This document shows, piece after piece, positions 29,174-38,732 of a stretch of 64,000 nucleotides of DNA. The stretch's first letter is position 1, and each line of letters begins with the position of its first letter. The DNA is from Kiloniellales bacterium (GTDB taxonomy: Bacteria > Pseudomonadota > Alphaproteobacteria > Kiloniellales > JAKSDN01): assembly GCA_028280455.1 (NCBI GenBank), contig JANQLT010000057.1, positions 124,001 to 188,000 on the forward strand, written 5' to 3'. The position numbers were made by a program, and so were the translations under genes. Below the pieces are notes generated by a model. The model saw only the letters and a list, made by a program, of their open reading frames with translations. It made no database searches and had not been told where the DNA came from.

Positions 29174-29677
29174 TCAGTCCTTCCTCGAAAGGTGCGTTTG
29201 CCATAGCTGAAGGACGTGCGAGAGCCATGCGAGGGAGAGCATCAGCGCCCCTGCAGGAACCATCGCCTTGGCGAGATACACCGGTCCATTCCATGTACCG
29301 GTTGCAGAAACTTCGTTCATCTCGAACGAACTCAAGGCAAGGTCATATCCGATCGTCAGCAAACATCCCACAAAGAGGACGAACATCGCCGTTCCGAGGG
29401 TGACATCAATAAGGGCCTGATATTTCTCCGGAAGCGCCAGATAGATGATGTCGACACGAACAAAGGCCTTTCGCCGAAACGCGTAGCCGCTGCCCAAAAA
29501 TACGTACGCGGTCATGAGCCATCTGGCGGTATCGTATGACCAGGGTGCGGAGCCGCTAAAGACGGTCCGCACGACGATGCCTGAGATTATGATTGCCGTA
29601 ATCAATAGAACCGTGATGGACACGGCTCTGCCTACGACATCGACAATTCTATCGAGAGTGCATATGACGCGATTCAA
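29174..29677 (-). CDS. dctQ: TRAP transporter small permease (DctQ)
   Basis: 167 aa, four TM segments, WSYDTARWLMTAYVFLGSGYAFRRKAFVRVDIIY. Confidence 0.9.
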   Translation of the reverse strand: MNRVICTLDRIVDVVGRAVSITVLLITAIIISGIVVRTVFSGSAPWSYDTARWLMTAYVFLGSGYAFRRKAFVRVDIIYLALPEKYQALIDVTLGTAMFVLFVGCLLTIGYDLALSSFEMNEVSATGTWNGPVYLAKAMVPAGALMLSLAWLSHVLQLWQTHLSRKD

Positions 29678-29912
29678 GGCTTCGATCCTACCGTTGACGG
29701 CCGGTCATCATCTTCTCAGCCTTTGCACGAGATGTCGCCTAGGATGCTGGTGATCCGACATGGAGAAGACCAAAACCAGACGCCCATCGAGACGGACGTC
29801 GCTCGATAGGCGCCAGTTGTCAATCGGCTTGGGAGAGGCTCCGTGTTCGGGTGAAAGCCGAAGATCGGAGCCAAGAGCGCTCTAACTTATAGGTGCGATG
29901 CCTCTTCCTTGA

Positions 29913-30932
29913 TCACCGCCCAAGGTCCGACAGATACTTCTTCAGGATCTCCACGCCGCGAGCGGCGTCTTCGTCTTCCTTGGCATAGTCGTCGAGAAGC
30001 CCGCTCACCGACGAAGCCATGCTTGCCCAATCTTCATCCGAGATTCGCGTGATGGTGACCCCGCCTTCGACCATTTTGTTCAAGGCTGCCGCGTCCTCCA
30101 GTGCGGCCAAGGAGAGGTACTTCATCGACGAGGCTAGGCCGGCCTGATCCAGTATGGCCTGCAGATCTTTCGGGAGACTGTTCCAGGAGTCCATGTTGAC
30201 ACCAAAGAAGTTGTTTCCTGCCTCCATGATTGACGGCTGGACATAATACTTGGCCACCTCATGCAGTCCTGCGTTGAAGTTGCCGGCTGCGCTGCCCCAG
30301 CGAACGGCATCGACCGTGCCGGTCGCCAGAGCGGTGTAGATTTCGCCGCCACCCATAAACACCGGCGTCGCCCCGAGGCTCTCGAACCACTTGGCGCCCA
30401 GCCCGAACTCGCGGACTTTCAGCCCCTCGAAGTCGCTGGCCGATGTGATCGGCTTGGTCGACACGAGGTCCCAAGGCGACGAAAGCTGCGGCGCCAGATA
30501 GTGAATGTTGTGCCTTGCGAAGACTTCCCTCGTCAGCGAGATGAAGTCGTATTCGTAAAAGAGATTGTAGCGCTCCGTCGGTGTCCGTATAGCGCCGGGC
30601 ACACCCGTTTCCAGGATGCCGATCGGCCCGATCTTTCCGGTGTAGTAGGCTCCCGTCAGAACGCCCATCTCGATGAGACCATTGCCGACGGCTTCCAAGC
30701 CCTCCGTTATCGGGAACAAGGCGCCCACAGGGAATATCTCGAAAGAGATACGCCCGCCAGACATCTCTTCGGCCACCTCGGCGAAGTGCTCCAGCGCCAC
30801 ATAGCCCGGCGAACCAGGGTTCAGATTGCTTTGGATGCGCCAATTGAAATCTGCCGACATAGCGGGCGCCGCGATTGACAAAGCCAACGCCCCCGAAACG
30901 ATGGCGCCCCTCATGCACGTCACGACTCCCAT
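29913..30932 (-). CDS. dctP: TRAP transporter solute-binding protein (DctP)
   Basis: Signal peptide MGVVTCMRGAIVSGALALSIAAPAMSA; LKVREFGLGAKWFESLGATPVFMGGGEIYTALATGTVDAVRWG. Start at 30932 (SD GGAGG) preferred over track start 30977. Confidence 0.92.
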   Translation of the reverse strand: MGVVTCMRGAIVSGALALSIAAPAMSADFNWRIQSNLNPGSPGYVALEHFAEVAEEMSGGRISFEIFPVGALFPITEGLEAVGNGLIEMGVLTGAYYTGKIGPIGILETGVPGAIRTPTERYNLFYEYDFISLTREVFARHNIHYLAPQLSSPWDLVSTKPITSASDFEGLKVREFGLGAKWFESLGATPVFMGGGEIYTALATGTVDAVRWGSAAGNFNAGLHEVAKYYVQPSIMEAGNNFFGVNMDSWNSLPKDLQAILDQAGLASSMKYLSLAALEDAAALNKMVEGGVTITRISDEDWASMASSVSGLLDDYAKEDEDAARGVEILKKYLSDLGR

Positions 30933-30980
30933 TGACAGATCCTCCAGCGTTGCCGTGATTGACTGTTGATGTTTCATTTT

Positions 30981-30997
30981 TCGGAACTTTATTTAGA
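30981..30997. promoter_or_regulatory. putative IclR operator (half-degenerate)
   Basis: TCGGAACTTTATTTAGA; first 13 nt identical to 26838-26850; about 49 bp upstream of the revised dctP start. Confidence 0.5.
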
Positions 30998-31441
30998 TTA
31001 ATGAGATTACAGCACTCATCGCTTCGATGTCAATTCCAGCGCTGCCATCTCCGAGCCACCTTCCCGCCTCGCGGGCTGCGGGAGTCACGCATTTTGGGTT
31101 TGTGCCGCAGGGATGGGTCCGGCGATTTCTGCGGCCGCTGCTTGCCATCCTCGAGCCCGGGCTTTGGTCCGGGGGGATTTGCATTTGCAACGGCAGCTCT
31201 ATCCGCCGGGGCGGGCACAGACCCAGGCGCGGCAGGCGGAGCTGCCGGGCGGCCTCACCACTTGATCTCGCGCGACAGTCCATCCACCTGATACCAAACG
31301 CGACGGCGTGCCCGCAGCGAAGCGACGAGAAGCCTGCGTGGCGCCTGAACGCCATACAGACCGCAATTGAGTGCAGCTCATCGCAGTCTGGCATGAGACG
31401 TCGACAAGGCTGACCGCATCGATGTACAAGCGACGAAGCGA

Positions 31442-32581
31442 GTGCAGGTCCGTAGCCAAGGAGGTCGAGCCATAGCCGAAGACAATGGCGGCACGGCGTC
31501 GCCCCCTGAGACCGGTGAAGTTCTGACCCTCCGCGAGCCGGACGACTGGCACGTCCATCTCCGCGACGGTGCCATGTTGACCTTCGCCGCCGACCACACC
31601 GCCCGCCAGTTCGCGCGTGCCATCGTGATGCCGAACCTGGTCCCGCCAGTGACGACGGTCGCCGCCGCCGAGGCCTATCGAACGCGCATTCTGGCTGCGC
31701 TGCCCGGAGGTCGCCGCTTCACGCCGCTGATGACCGCCTATCTGACTGACGAGATCGATCCGGAAGAGATCGCGACAGGCTTCAAGCGCGGTGTCTTCAC
31801 GGCGTGCAAGCTCTATCCCGCGGGGGCCACGACCAATTCGGAGGATGGCGTCACGGAGGTGCGCAAGATCTGGCCGGTGTTGGAGCGCATGCAGGCAATC
31901 GGCATGCCACTGCTGGTGCATGGCGAGGTGGTGTCGCCGGATATCGACGTCTTCGACCGCGAGGCCGTGTTCCTTGAGAGGGTTCTGACGCCGGTGCTGG
32001 CGGACTTTCCCGGCCTCAAGGTGGTGCTGGAACACATCACTACCGAAGACTCGGTTCGCTTCGTCGAGGCAGCGGGATCGACCCTGGCGGCGACGATCAC
32101 GGCGCACCATCTGCGGATCGACCGCAACGCCATGTTCGCAGGCGGGCTGCGCCCGCACGCCTACTGCCTGCCGGTCGCCAAACGCCGCCGTCACAAAGAG
32201 GCGTTGCGCCAAGCAGCAACGTCAGGCAATCCCAAGTTCTTCCTCGGGACCGACTCCGCACCCCATCAGAAGCATGAAAAGGAAAGCGCCTGCGGTTGCG
32301 CCGGCATTTTCAGTGCACCGACGGCACTCGAAAGCTACGCCCAGACATTCGAAGAGGAAGGTGCCCTCGGCCGGCTCGAGGCCTTCGCATCGGAGTTCGG
32401 TCCAGGCTTCTACGGCCTGCCGCTCAACGAGGGAACGGTCACGCTGCGGCGAAAGCCGCAGGACGTGCCCGAACTGATGGGCGACGACAAGCTGCATGTT
32501 GTTCCCTTCCACGCGGGCGAGACCCTGGCATGGCGGTTTGCCGGCCGAACCGGTCAGACGCGGGATGACAGCCTATTGTGA
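31442..32581 (+). CDS. pyrC: dihydroorotase, homodimeric type
   Basis: REPDDWHVHLRDGAML, CKLYPAGATTNSEDGV, LVHGEV, LEHITTEDSV, FLGTDSAPH: all metal ligands present. Start uncertain. Confidence 0.92.
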   Translation: MQVRSQGGRAIAEDNGGTASPPETGEVLTLREPDDWHVHLRDGAMLTFAADHTARQFARAIVMPNLVPPVTTVAAAEAYRTRILAALPGGRRFTPLMTAYLTDEIDPEEIATGFKRGVFTACKLYPAGATTNSEDGVTEVRKIWPVLERMQAIGMPLLVHGEVVSPDIDVFDREAVFLERVLTPVLADFPGLKVVLEHITTEDSVRFVEAAGSTLAATITAHHLRIDRNAMFAGGLRPHAYCLPVAKRRRHKEALRQAATSGNPKFFLGTDSAPHQKHEKESACGCAGIFSAPTALESYAQTFEEEGALGRLEAFASEFGPGFYGLPLNEGTVTLRRKPQDVPELMGDDKLHVVPFHAGETLAWRFAGRTGQTRDDSLL

Positions 32582-32599
32582 ACGCACAGCCGGCTCGGC

Positions 32600-33375
32600 G
32601 ACCGAGCATCTGAGGGAACAGATAGGCGTTCTGGTAGCGCTGTTCGGCCGGCAGGCGCGGTCTTGCGCCGGTCTTGGCCCCAAATGCGTGTGCGGCCGTT
32701 CTTCTGCCCGAGCCTGGCCTCGTCCCTCGGATCGAGCCCGAGGGCAGGCACTGCCACCCGATCTCGATCGGCTTGTTCCTGGGCCGATGGCCTATGTGAG
32801 CGGCAAGCGTCCGGACGAGCTTTTTTGAACGCCTCGAGCACCCGCGGTTCCTATCTCGGATGCTGCGGGCGGCCGCTGACGTAGGAGAACGAGAGCGCCC
32901 GCAGCCGGTCGGAGATCGCCCGTTCGCTGTAGCTCACGCCGAAGCGGTCTTCGATGACCCGCTGCAGGTCGACCCACCGCCAGCGCACGATGCCGTCCAC
33001 GGCCGGATCGGGGCCGGATCGGGGCCGGTCTCGACAATCTCCGCCAGCTCGCACATCTGCGCCTCGCCAAGCCAGCGTGGACGACCGCTATGCGGACGAT
33101 CCCTGAGGCCCTCAGGACCTTCTGCATTGAAGCGATGCGCCGCGCGACGCACCGCGCTACGCGCCCCTCAGCGTCTGGCGGTCCATGCCGCCGACCCGGG
33201 CCGCATCCGCCCGGCTCGTCCCGTCAAAGACCGCCGCCAGGGCCAAAAAAAGCCGGCGGATCCGCCGGGGATTGCCGCTGCGCTTGGCGAGCGCGCGCAG
33301 CACCGCGGCATCATAGTCGTCTCGAAGCTGAACACTCGATGGCATGGCGAACCTCCTTCGCCAGCCTTGAATCAC
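32600..33375 (-). pseudogene. IS630-family transposase remnant, multiply frameshifted
   Basis: Minus-strand pieces in different frames: RALAKRSGNPRRIRRLFLALAAVFDGTSRADAARVGGMDRQTLR / RFNAEGPEGLRDRPHSGRPRWLGEAQMCELAEIVETGPDPA / RWRWVDLQRVIEDRFGVSYSERAISDRLRALSFSYVSGRPQHPR / DEARLGQKNGRTRIW. Confidence 0.85.
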
Positions 33376-33527
33376 ACAGGCCCCCGATTTGAGAATCCCC
33401 AGCGAGTCAGAACTTCGCGCCTCTGGTATTGGAGTCCGTTTGAGAACCTGCTCATTGGACTTCAGCCAGCGTTAGCCTCAATCTCTCCATCGAGCCTGTT
33501 GCTACACAGGGCCGACGGCGATTCGGC

Positions 33528-34016
33528 TTATGCCGCCCAAGGTATGAGCTGTCCCTCGAAGTAGAGCAGCGGCTCCGAGGCTTCGCCCCCTGAGTCGATG
33601 TCAAGCACACGACCGACGCAGATAGCGTGGTCGCCGGCACCGTGAGCGTCACGCAGGTCGCAGTCGATAACCGTATCGAAATGCTCGAGCCTCGGGACAG
33701 CATTGTGGCTGTAAGTCCAGCGACAAAGGCCGGAGCGGTCGGCGCCCTTTTGCGCAAAACCGAGAGCGAGGTCCTGCTGATCGCTCCTTAGGAAATGAAC
33801 CGCAAAGCGGCCCGATTCTCGCATTGCTCGATAGCAGCGCGTAGCTCGATTGACGCACACGAGAATCAACGGCGGGTCGAGGGACACGGAGGAGAATGCA
33901 TTGGCCGTCAGGCCGCACAACTCGCCGGCGGCGTCGAAGGCGGTCACGATCGTCACGCCCGTCGGGAACCGCCCCATGGCTCTGCGGAACCGGTCCGCTT
34001 CTATCTGCTCGCTCAT
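33528..34016 (-). CDS. flavin reductase domain protein
   Basis: FRRAMGRFPTGVTIVTAFDAAGELCGLTANAFSSVSLDPPLILVCVNR; start at MSEQIEADRF. Confidence 0.92.
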   Translation of the reverse strand: MSEQIEADRFRRAMGRFPTGVTIVTAFDAAGELCGLTANAFSSVSLDPPLILVCVNRATRCYRAMRESGRFAVHFLRSDQQDLALGFAQKGADRSGLCRWTYSHNAVPRLEHFDTVIDCDLRDAHGAGDHAICVGRVLDIDSGGEASEPLLYFEGQLIPWAA

Positions 34017-34066
34017 TTGATATCCGGCCTCAGTTCCAGTCGCTCTGCATAGGGCTACGGTCGACG

Positions 34067-35254
34067 TCATTCTGCCGCGCTCTCCTTCGCAAAGCGGTCC
34101 CGATGCCAAGCCGTCAAGCGCGGCAGAACCTCTTCTGCAAGCAACCGCAGGCAGTTCATCTGGTGCGCGTGAGGGAGCCCAGGCCATGTGCACTTGAATA
34201 TGATCTGTTCCATCCGAGTGACCTCGTAGAAGGCCTTTATCTTCTCAACAACCTCGTCCACCGAGCCGAAGAAGAGAGCACGGTCACGGACAAAATCGTA
34301 GGTTATCTCCCGCTTCAGGTCCGCCTCCAACTCAGGCGCAATCTCCTCGCCTGGGTCCAGGTAGATGCGCGGGCCGCGCCAGTTCGCGAAGTTCAAGCTC
34401 TCCATCAGGGGCCCTTCGGCGATACGTCGCGCTTCTGCTTCGCTCTCAGCCACGAAGGTATCCCGCACGATGGCCGTCTTGGCGCCGAAGGCTATGGGCT
34501 TGCCGTGAAACTCCTCGTAGGCGTCGCGGTAGATGCCGAGCCGGTGCTTCAAGGTGGCGGCGGTCGGTCGCCACATGATGATGCCCATATCATGCTCCGC
34601 CGCATAGCGCATGGAACGGGGCGATTCGCTGACCACCTGCCACAAGGGCGGCAGCGGCCTCTGGTACGGCCCCGGGATGACGCTCAGCTTCACCAGCTCG
34701 TTGGTCTCCGGATCAACGTAGTCCGGGTCGTCAACCGTGTGGGCCCGGTCGGCACGGAAGCCCGGGGCCGGAAACTGATACACCGGGCCTTTGTAGGAGA
34801 AGATCCGCTGGCTGAGGGCGGCTTTGACGACTCCGACGGTGTCTTCGAAGACGCGGAAGTTCGCGTCTTGATCGTTCGGGTCGGCCGCCGGATTGAGGTT
34901 CGTCGCTTCTAACCCGTAGTTGCCTCGCCCAAAGCCGATGTCCAGGCGCCCCTTTGCCATCTGATCCAGCATCGCCAGGTCTTCCGCCAGGCGGAGTGGA
35001 TGCCAAAAAGTAACGATCGCCGCACTGAGGCCGATGCGGATACTCTTCGTCCGTGCCGCGAGATCAGCAGCGAAGAGAATCGGGTTTGGCAGCATCTCGC
35101 GGCCCCAGATGCTGAAGTGGTGCTCCGGAAGCCAGACGTTGGCGAAGCCCTTCTGGTCGCAGTAGGCCACCACCTCACGCACCTCGTCGACCAACTGGTC
35201 GTAGGGGCGAGCTTTCGAGATGTCATGAATGTTCTGCGAGATTCCAAACCGCAT
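34067..35254 (-). CDS. LLM-class flavin-dependent monooxygenase (luciferase-like)
   Basis: MRFGISQNIHDISKARPYDQLVDEVREVVAYCDQKGFANVWLPEHHFSIWGRE...; DIGFGRGNYGLEA. Confidence 0.92.
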   Translation of the reverse strand: MRFGISQNIHDISKARPYDQLVDEVREVVAYCDQKGFANVWLPEHHFSIWGREMLPNPILFAADLAARTKSIRIGLSAAIVTFWHPLRLAEDLAMLDQMAKGRLDIGFGRGNYGLEATNLNPAADPNDQDANFRVFEDTVGVVKAALSQRIFSYKGPVYQFPAPGFRADRAHTVDDPDYVDPETNELVKLSVIPGPYQRPLPPLWQVVSESPRSMRYAAEHDMGIIMWRPTAATLKHRLGIYRDAYEEFHGKPIAFGAKTAIVRDTFVAESEAEARRIAEGPLMESLNFANWRGPRIYLDPGEEIAPELEADLKREITYDFVRDRALFFGSVDEVVEKIKAFYEVTRMEQIIFKCTWPGLPHAHQMNCLRLLAEEVLPRLTAWHRDRFAKESAAE

Positions 35255-35302
35255 TTGGCCTCTCCAAGCCGGTCGAGGGTGCGTTTTGCAGATGACGATA
35301 TG

Positions 35303-35314
35303 ATGGTATACCAT
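35303..35314. promoter_or_regulatory. putative GntR (FadR/FCD) operator 1
   Basis: ATGGTATACCAT, perfect 12-bp palindrome between divergent LLM and ALDH genes. Confidence 0.65.
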
Positions 35315-35408
35315 ATTACAAAATTTGTCGCCTGACAAGACCGTCCCCGCTAGGATGGATGTTAGGCGGGGCCCAACTCAGCATCCGCGGGAGATAAGGA
35401 GGGAGAGC

Positions 35409-36905
35409 TTGAGAACGGGGACGGCAGATCCGGTTAGGTTCAAGATGTTCATCGATGGCGACTGGGCCGAGGCCTCCGGGGATCGGTCTATAGACTCCAT
35501 AAACCCTGCGACCGAGGAGGTCTGGGCTCAGTTTCCTGATGCTGACGCAGCGGACGTGGACCGCGCGGTAAGGGCGGCTGATCGGGCTTTCTCGGAAGGC
35601 CCCTGGTCGCGGATGAGTGCGCGCGACCGCGGCCAATGCCTGCGACGGATTGCGCAGGCGATCGGGCCGATAGCCGAAGAGCTCGGCCGCGTCGAGACGA
35701 AGGACACCGGAAAGCTAGTGCGCGAGACGACCTGGCAGGCGCGGAACCTGGTGGAGGTCTACGACTACTACGCCGGCTTGGCCGACAAGCTGCAGGGCGA
35801 CCTTCCGCCCACCCCGCCCGGAAGTCCCTTGGCGATGGTGGTGCGAGAGCCGTTGGGCGTGGTCGCGGCGATCGTACCCTGGAACTCCCAGCTTCATCTC
35901 GCAGCCATGAAGATCGCGCCGGCGCTGGCAGCGGGAAACACCATTGTCGTCAAGGCCTCGGAAGATGCCTCGGCCGCGATGCTCAAGTTTGCGGAAGCTC
36001 TTCAAGCAGCCGAGGTTCCGCCAGGCGTGGTGAACATCGTCACCGGCCGAGGCACGCCGTGCGGCGAGACCCTCGTGTCGCATCCCCTGGCGCGCCGAGT
36101 GAGCTTTACGGGTGGCGTGGAAACGGCGCGTAAGATCATCCCCGCCACTGCCGAGAACGTGGCGATGATGTCGCTGGAGCTGGGCGGAAAATCGCCGGTG
36201 ATCGTGTTCGACGACGCCGAGCTGGACAGCGCCATCAATGGGGTAACAGCGGCCATCTTCGGAGCGAGCGGACAGAGCTGCGCGGCCGGCTCTCGCCTCC
36301 TTCTGCAGAAGGGAATCTACGAGGCCATGGTCGAGCGGCTGGTTGAACGCAGCCGGCGGATCCGCATCGGGGACCCTCTCGATCCGCGGACCCATATGGG
36401 TCCGCTCGCGACAGGCTCGCAGCGCGAGCGTATAGAGACGCTGCTCGAGAAAGCGCTCGGCGAGGGCGGGGTGCTTCTGGCCGGCGGCGCACGACCGCCG
36501 GAACTCGACAAAGGCTTCTACTTCCAGCCGACCATCGTCGCCTTCGATGAGCAGTCCAGTGATCTTGTACGCCGCGAGCTGTTCGGGCCTGTCCTCAGCG
36601 TGCTTCGGTTCAGCGACGAGAGCGAAGCCGTCGCCATGGCGCGGGACTCGGACTACGCCTTCGCCGGCGGCGTATTCTCCAGAGACTTCGCCCGAGCCTA
36701 CCGCGTAGCCCGCGCGTTGCCGGCCGGACGCGTCTGGGTCAACACCTACCGCACCACCTCTGTCATGGTTCCTTTCGGCGGCGCAAAGCACAGCGGGTAC
36801 GGGCGCGAAGGCGGTATGGAGGCGGTCCGAGACTACACTCAGACAAAGGGTATCTTCGTCGAGGTATCCGGCAAGCCGGTGAGCGATCCCTTCGTCATGC
36901 GATAG
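35409..36905 (+). CDS. aldehyde dehydrogenase
   Basis: MSLELGGKSPVIVFDDAELD, GQSCAAGSRLLLQ, GYGREGGMEAVRDYTQTKGIF. TTG start at 35409 preferred because AAGGAGGG precedes it; track start is 35325. Confidence 0.9.
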   Translation: MRTGTADPVRFKMFIDGDWAEASGDRSIDSINPATEEVWAQFPDADAADVDRAVRAADRAFSEGPWSRMSARDRGQCLRRIAQAIGPIAEELGRVETKDTGKLVRETTWQARNLVEVYDYYAGLADKLQGDLPPTPPGSPLAMVVREPLGVVAAIVPWNSQLHLAAMKIAPALAAGNTIVVKASEDASAAMLKFAEALQAAEVPPGVVNIVTGRGTPCGETLVSHPLARRVSFTGGVETARKIIPATAENVAMMSLELGGKSPVIVFDDAELDSAINGVTAAIFGASGQSCAAGSRLLLQKGIYEAMVERLVERSRRIRIGDPLDPRTHMGPLATGSQRERIETLLEKALGEGGVLLAGGARPPELDKGFYFQPTIVAFDEQSSDLVRRELFGPVLSVLRFSDESEAVAMARDSDYAFAGGVFSRDFARAYRVARALPAGRVWVNTYRTTSVMVPFGGAKHSGYGREGGMEAVRDYTQTKGIFVEVSGKPVSDPFVMR

Positions 36906-36963
36906 GAGCAAGCAATGCGCAACCGATGCGACAAGGCCAAAGGCATCCAATGAAGGCAACCAT

Positions 36964-37902
36964 ATGACAGCGCACATTATACGACGCTTGCTGCTGATGT
37001 TGCCGAATGTGGCGCTGCTGACCTTCCTGCTCTTCGTCAGTGTGGCTTCGCTTCTGGGGTCGCCTTCTGCCATGATGCTTGGACAAGATGCATCGCCCGA
37101 GGCCATTGCAGAGCTGAACGCGATCTATGGCTTCGACCGTCCTGTCCTCGTTCAGTACGCGGACTGGATGACAAGCGCCTTGCAAGGCGACTTCGGGCGC
37201 TCTTTCACGACTCAACAGAGCGTCGCGGAAGCGGTTCTGCCGCGTATACCGATCACACTGGAGCTGGCCTTCTGGTCGATTGTCTTGGCGATTGCCGGGG
37301 CGACGACCATCAACAGCATTCCGGTCGCTCGTCGCTTCATCGGGTCCTCGGCATCGGGTTTGGCGATTGTCGGCATAACGGTGCCGAACTTCATGATCGG
37401 CATTTGCCTGATCTATCTCTTCTCCGTGGAGCTGCGCTGGCTGCCGACGACCGGCTGGGTGCCCTGGAGTGATGGCGTTGGCGCCCATCTGACTCACTTG
37501 ATCATGCCGGTCGTCACGCTGACAGCCTTCTATTTCGGGTCCTTCACTCTGGTCTATCAGGCGGAGTACAGAGCTGTCAGTAGGGAGTTGTACATCAAGG
37601 TCGCGCGGGCCAAAGGGCTGTCGGAAACGCGCGTGTCGTTCCGGCATATCCTGCCTAATTCCATGCTACCGGTCATCACCTATGCCGGTCTTTCTCTAGG
37701 TCAACTTGTCGGCGGCGCCGTGGTGACAGAGACGGTCTTTTCCATTCCCGGGATCGGCCGCCTGTTCGTCGAGTCGATCGGCACGCGCGATTTCCCGGTG
37801 ATGTTGGCGATCGGCATGGTGATTATCGTCGGCGTCATGCTGATGAACCTGATCGCGGACTTGGTCTACACCGCCGTCAATCCACAGATCCGGCTCGGAT
37901 AG
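36964..37902 (+). CDS. peptide/nickel-type ABC transporter permease (DppB-like)
   Basis: TAHIIRRLLLMLPNVALLTFLLF..., YRAVSRELYIKVARAKGLSETRVSFRHILPNSMLPVITYAG. Confidence 0.92.
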   Translation: MTAHIIRRLLLMLPNVALLTFLLFVSVASLLGSPSAMMLGQDASPEAIAELNAIYGFDRPVLVQYADWMTSALQGDFGRSFTTQQSVAEAVLPRIPITLELAFWSIVLAIAGATTINSIPVARRFIGSSASGLAIVGITVPNFMIGICLIYLFSVELRWLPTTGWVPWSDGVGAHLTHLIMPVVTLTAFYFGSFTLVYQAEYRAVSRELYIKVARAKGLSETRVSFRHILPNSMLPVITYAGLSLGQLVGGAVVTETVFSIPGIGRLFVESIGTRDFPVMLAIGMVIIVGVMLMNLIADLVYTAVNPQIRLG

Positions 37903-37952
37903 CCGGCCGTGCCGCTACGCGCTGGGAGACCCACCGAGGGCAGGAAGCCGAT

Positions 37953-38732
37953 ATGGTGAGCAGCCGCCTTCTTCTGGGCCTCGGGATCATCGTCACCATT
38001 GCGGGTGCCGGCATTCTGGCGCCGCTCATCGCACCGCATGATCCGATCCGGACCGGCAGCGTTTTCCTGGGTTTGCCCACCTCCGAGAATTGGTTGGGAA
38101 CCGACGATCTTGGCCGGGACATCTTCAGCCGCATTCTCTATGGCACCCAGACCTCTCTCGTGATCGGCTTCGGAGCGGCTATCGTCGCCACCCTCATCGG
38201 CGTGCCCATCGGCTTGGTTGGAGGCTACCTGCGCGGCAAGACCGATCTGGTCGTCGTGCAGATGATCGACCTTTTCGTAGCTTTGCCGGGCCTCGTGCTA
38301 GCTCTGATCCTGACGGCAATGCTTGGACCCTCAATTCCCAACCTGACGCTCGTGCTCGGTTTCGTCATGTGGCCAACCATGGCGCGCCTGGTCCGCGGCC
38401 AAGTTCTTCAGATACGCGAGGCCGTCTTCGTGGAGGCGGCGCGCGCGCTCGGAGGCCGCGACAGTTGGATCGTCTATGAGCACATTTGGCCAAACACCAT
38501 TCGCATCGTCTCCGCCCAGTTCGCGATCACCGTGTCCTTCGCGATCTTCACGTCAGCCAGTCTCAGCTTCCTAGGCCTCGGAGTGCCGCCGCCGACGCCC
38601 GATTGGGGGAGCATGGTGCGAGAGGGTTTCCAGTTCCTGGCGTTGCGCCCGCTGATGAGCATTGCTCCGGGAGCAGCGGTGACCTTTACCATCCTAGGCT
38701 TTTATCTCGTGGGATCGAGCATTGAACGATAG
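37953..38732 (+). CDS. peptide/nickel-type ABC transporter permease (DppC-like)
   Basis: NWLGTDDLGRDIFSRILYGTQTSLVIG..., FVEAARALGGRDSWIVYEHIWPNT. Confidence 0.92.
   Translation: MVSSRLLLGLGIIVTIAGAGILAPLIAPHDPIRTGSVFLGLPTSENWLGTDDLGRDIFSRILYGTQTSLVIGFGAAIVATLIGVPIGLVGGYLRGKTDLVVVQMIDLFVALPGLVLALILTAMLGPSIPNLTLVLGFVMWPTMARLVRGQVLQIREAVFVEAARALGGRDSWIVYEHIWPNTIRIVSAQFAITVSFAIFTSASLSFLGLGVPPPTPDWGSMVREGFQFLALRPLMSIAPGAAVTFTILGFYLVGSSIER

Noticed and set aside
30933-30977. Track start of DctP at 30977
   Set aside because: A downstream ATG (30932) has a good SD and begins the signal peptide; the upstream extension overlaps the promoter/operator zone.
17154-30977. Secondary-metabolite (diacetylphloroglucinol-like) cluster based on PhlACB resemblance
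   Set aside because: No PhlD-type chalcone synthase or efflux gene; HyuAB, TRAP and IclR favour catabolism.
31000-31440. Possible transposase or other gene remnant between dctP and pyrC
   Set aside because: Several frames open but no motif could be matched with confidence; left as unexplained intergenic sequence.
35715-37106. 463-aa minus-strand ORF over ALDH and DppB-like genes
   Set aside because: Antisense shadow spanning two well-supported plus-strand genes.
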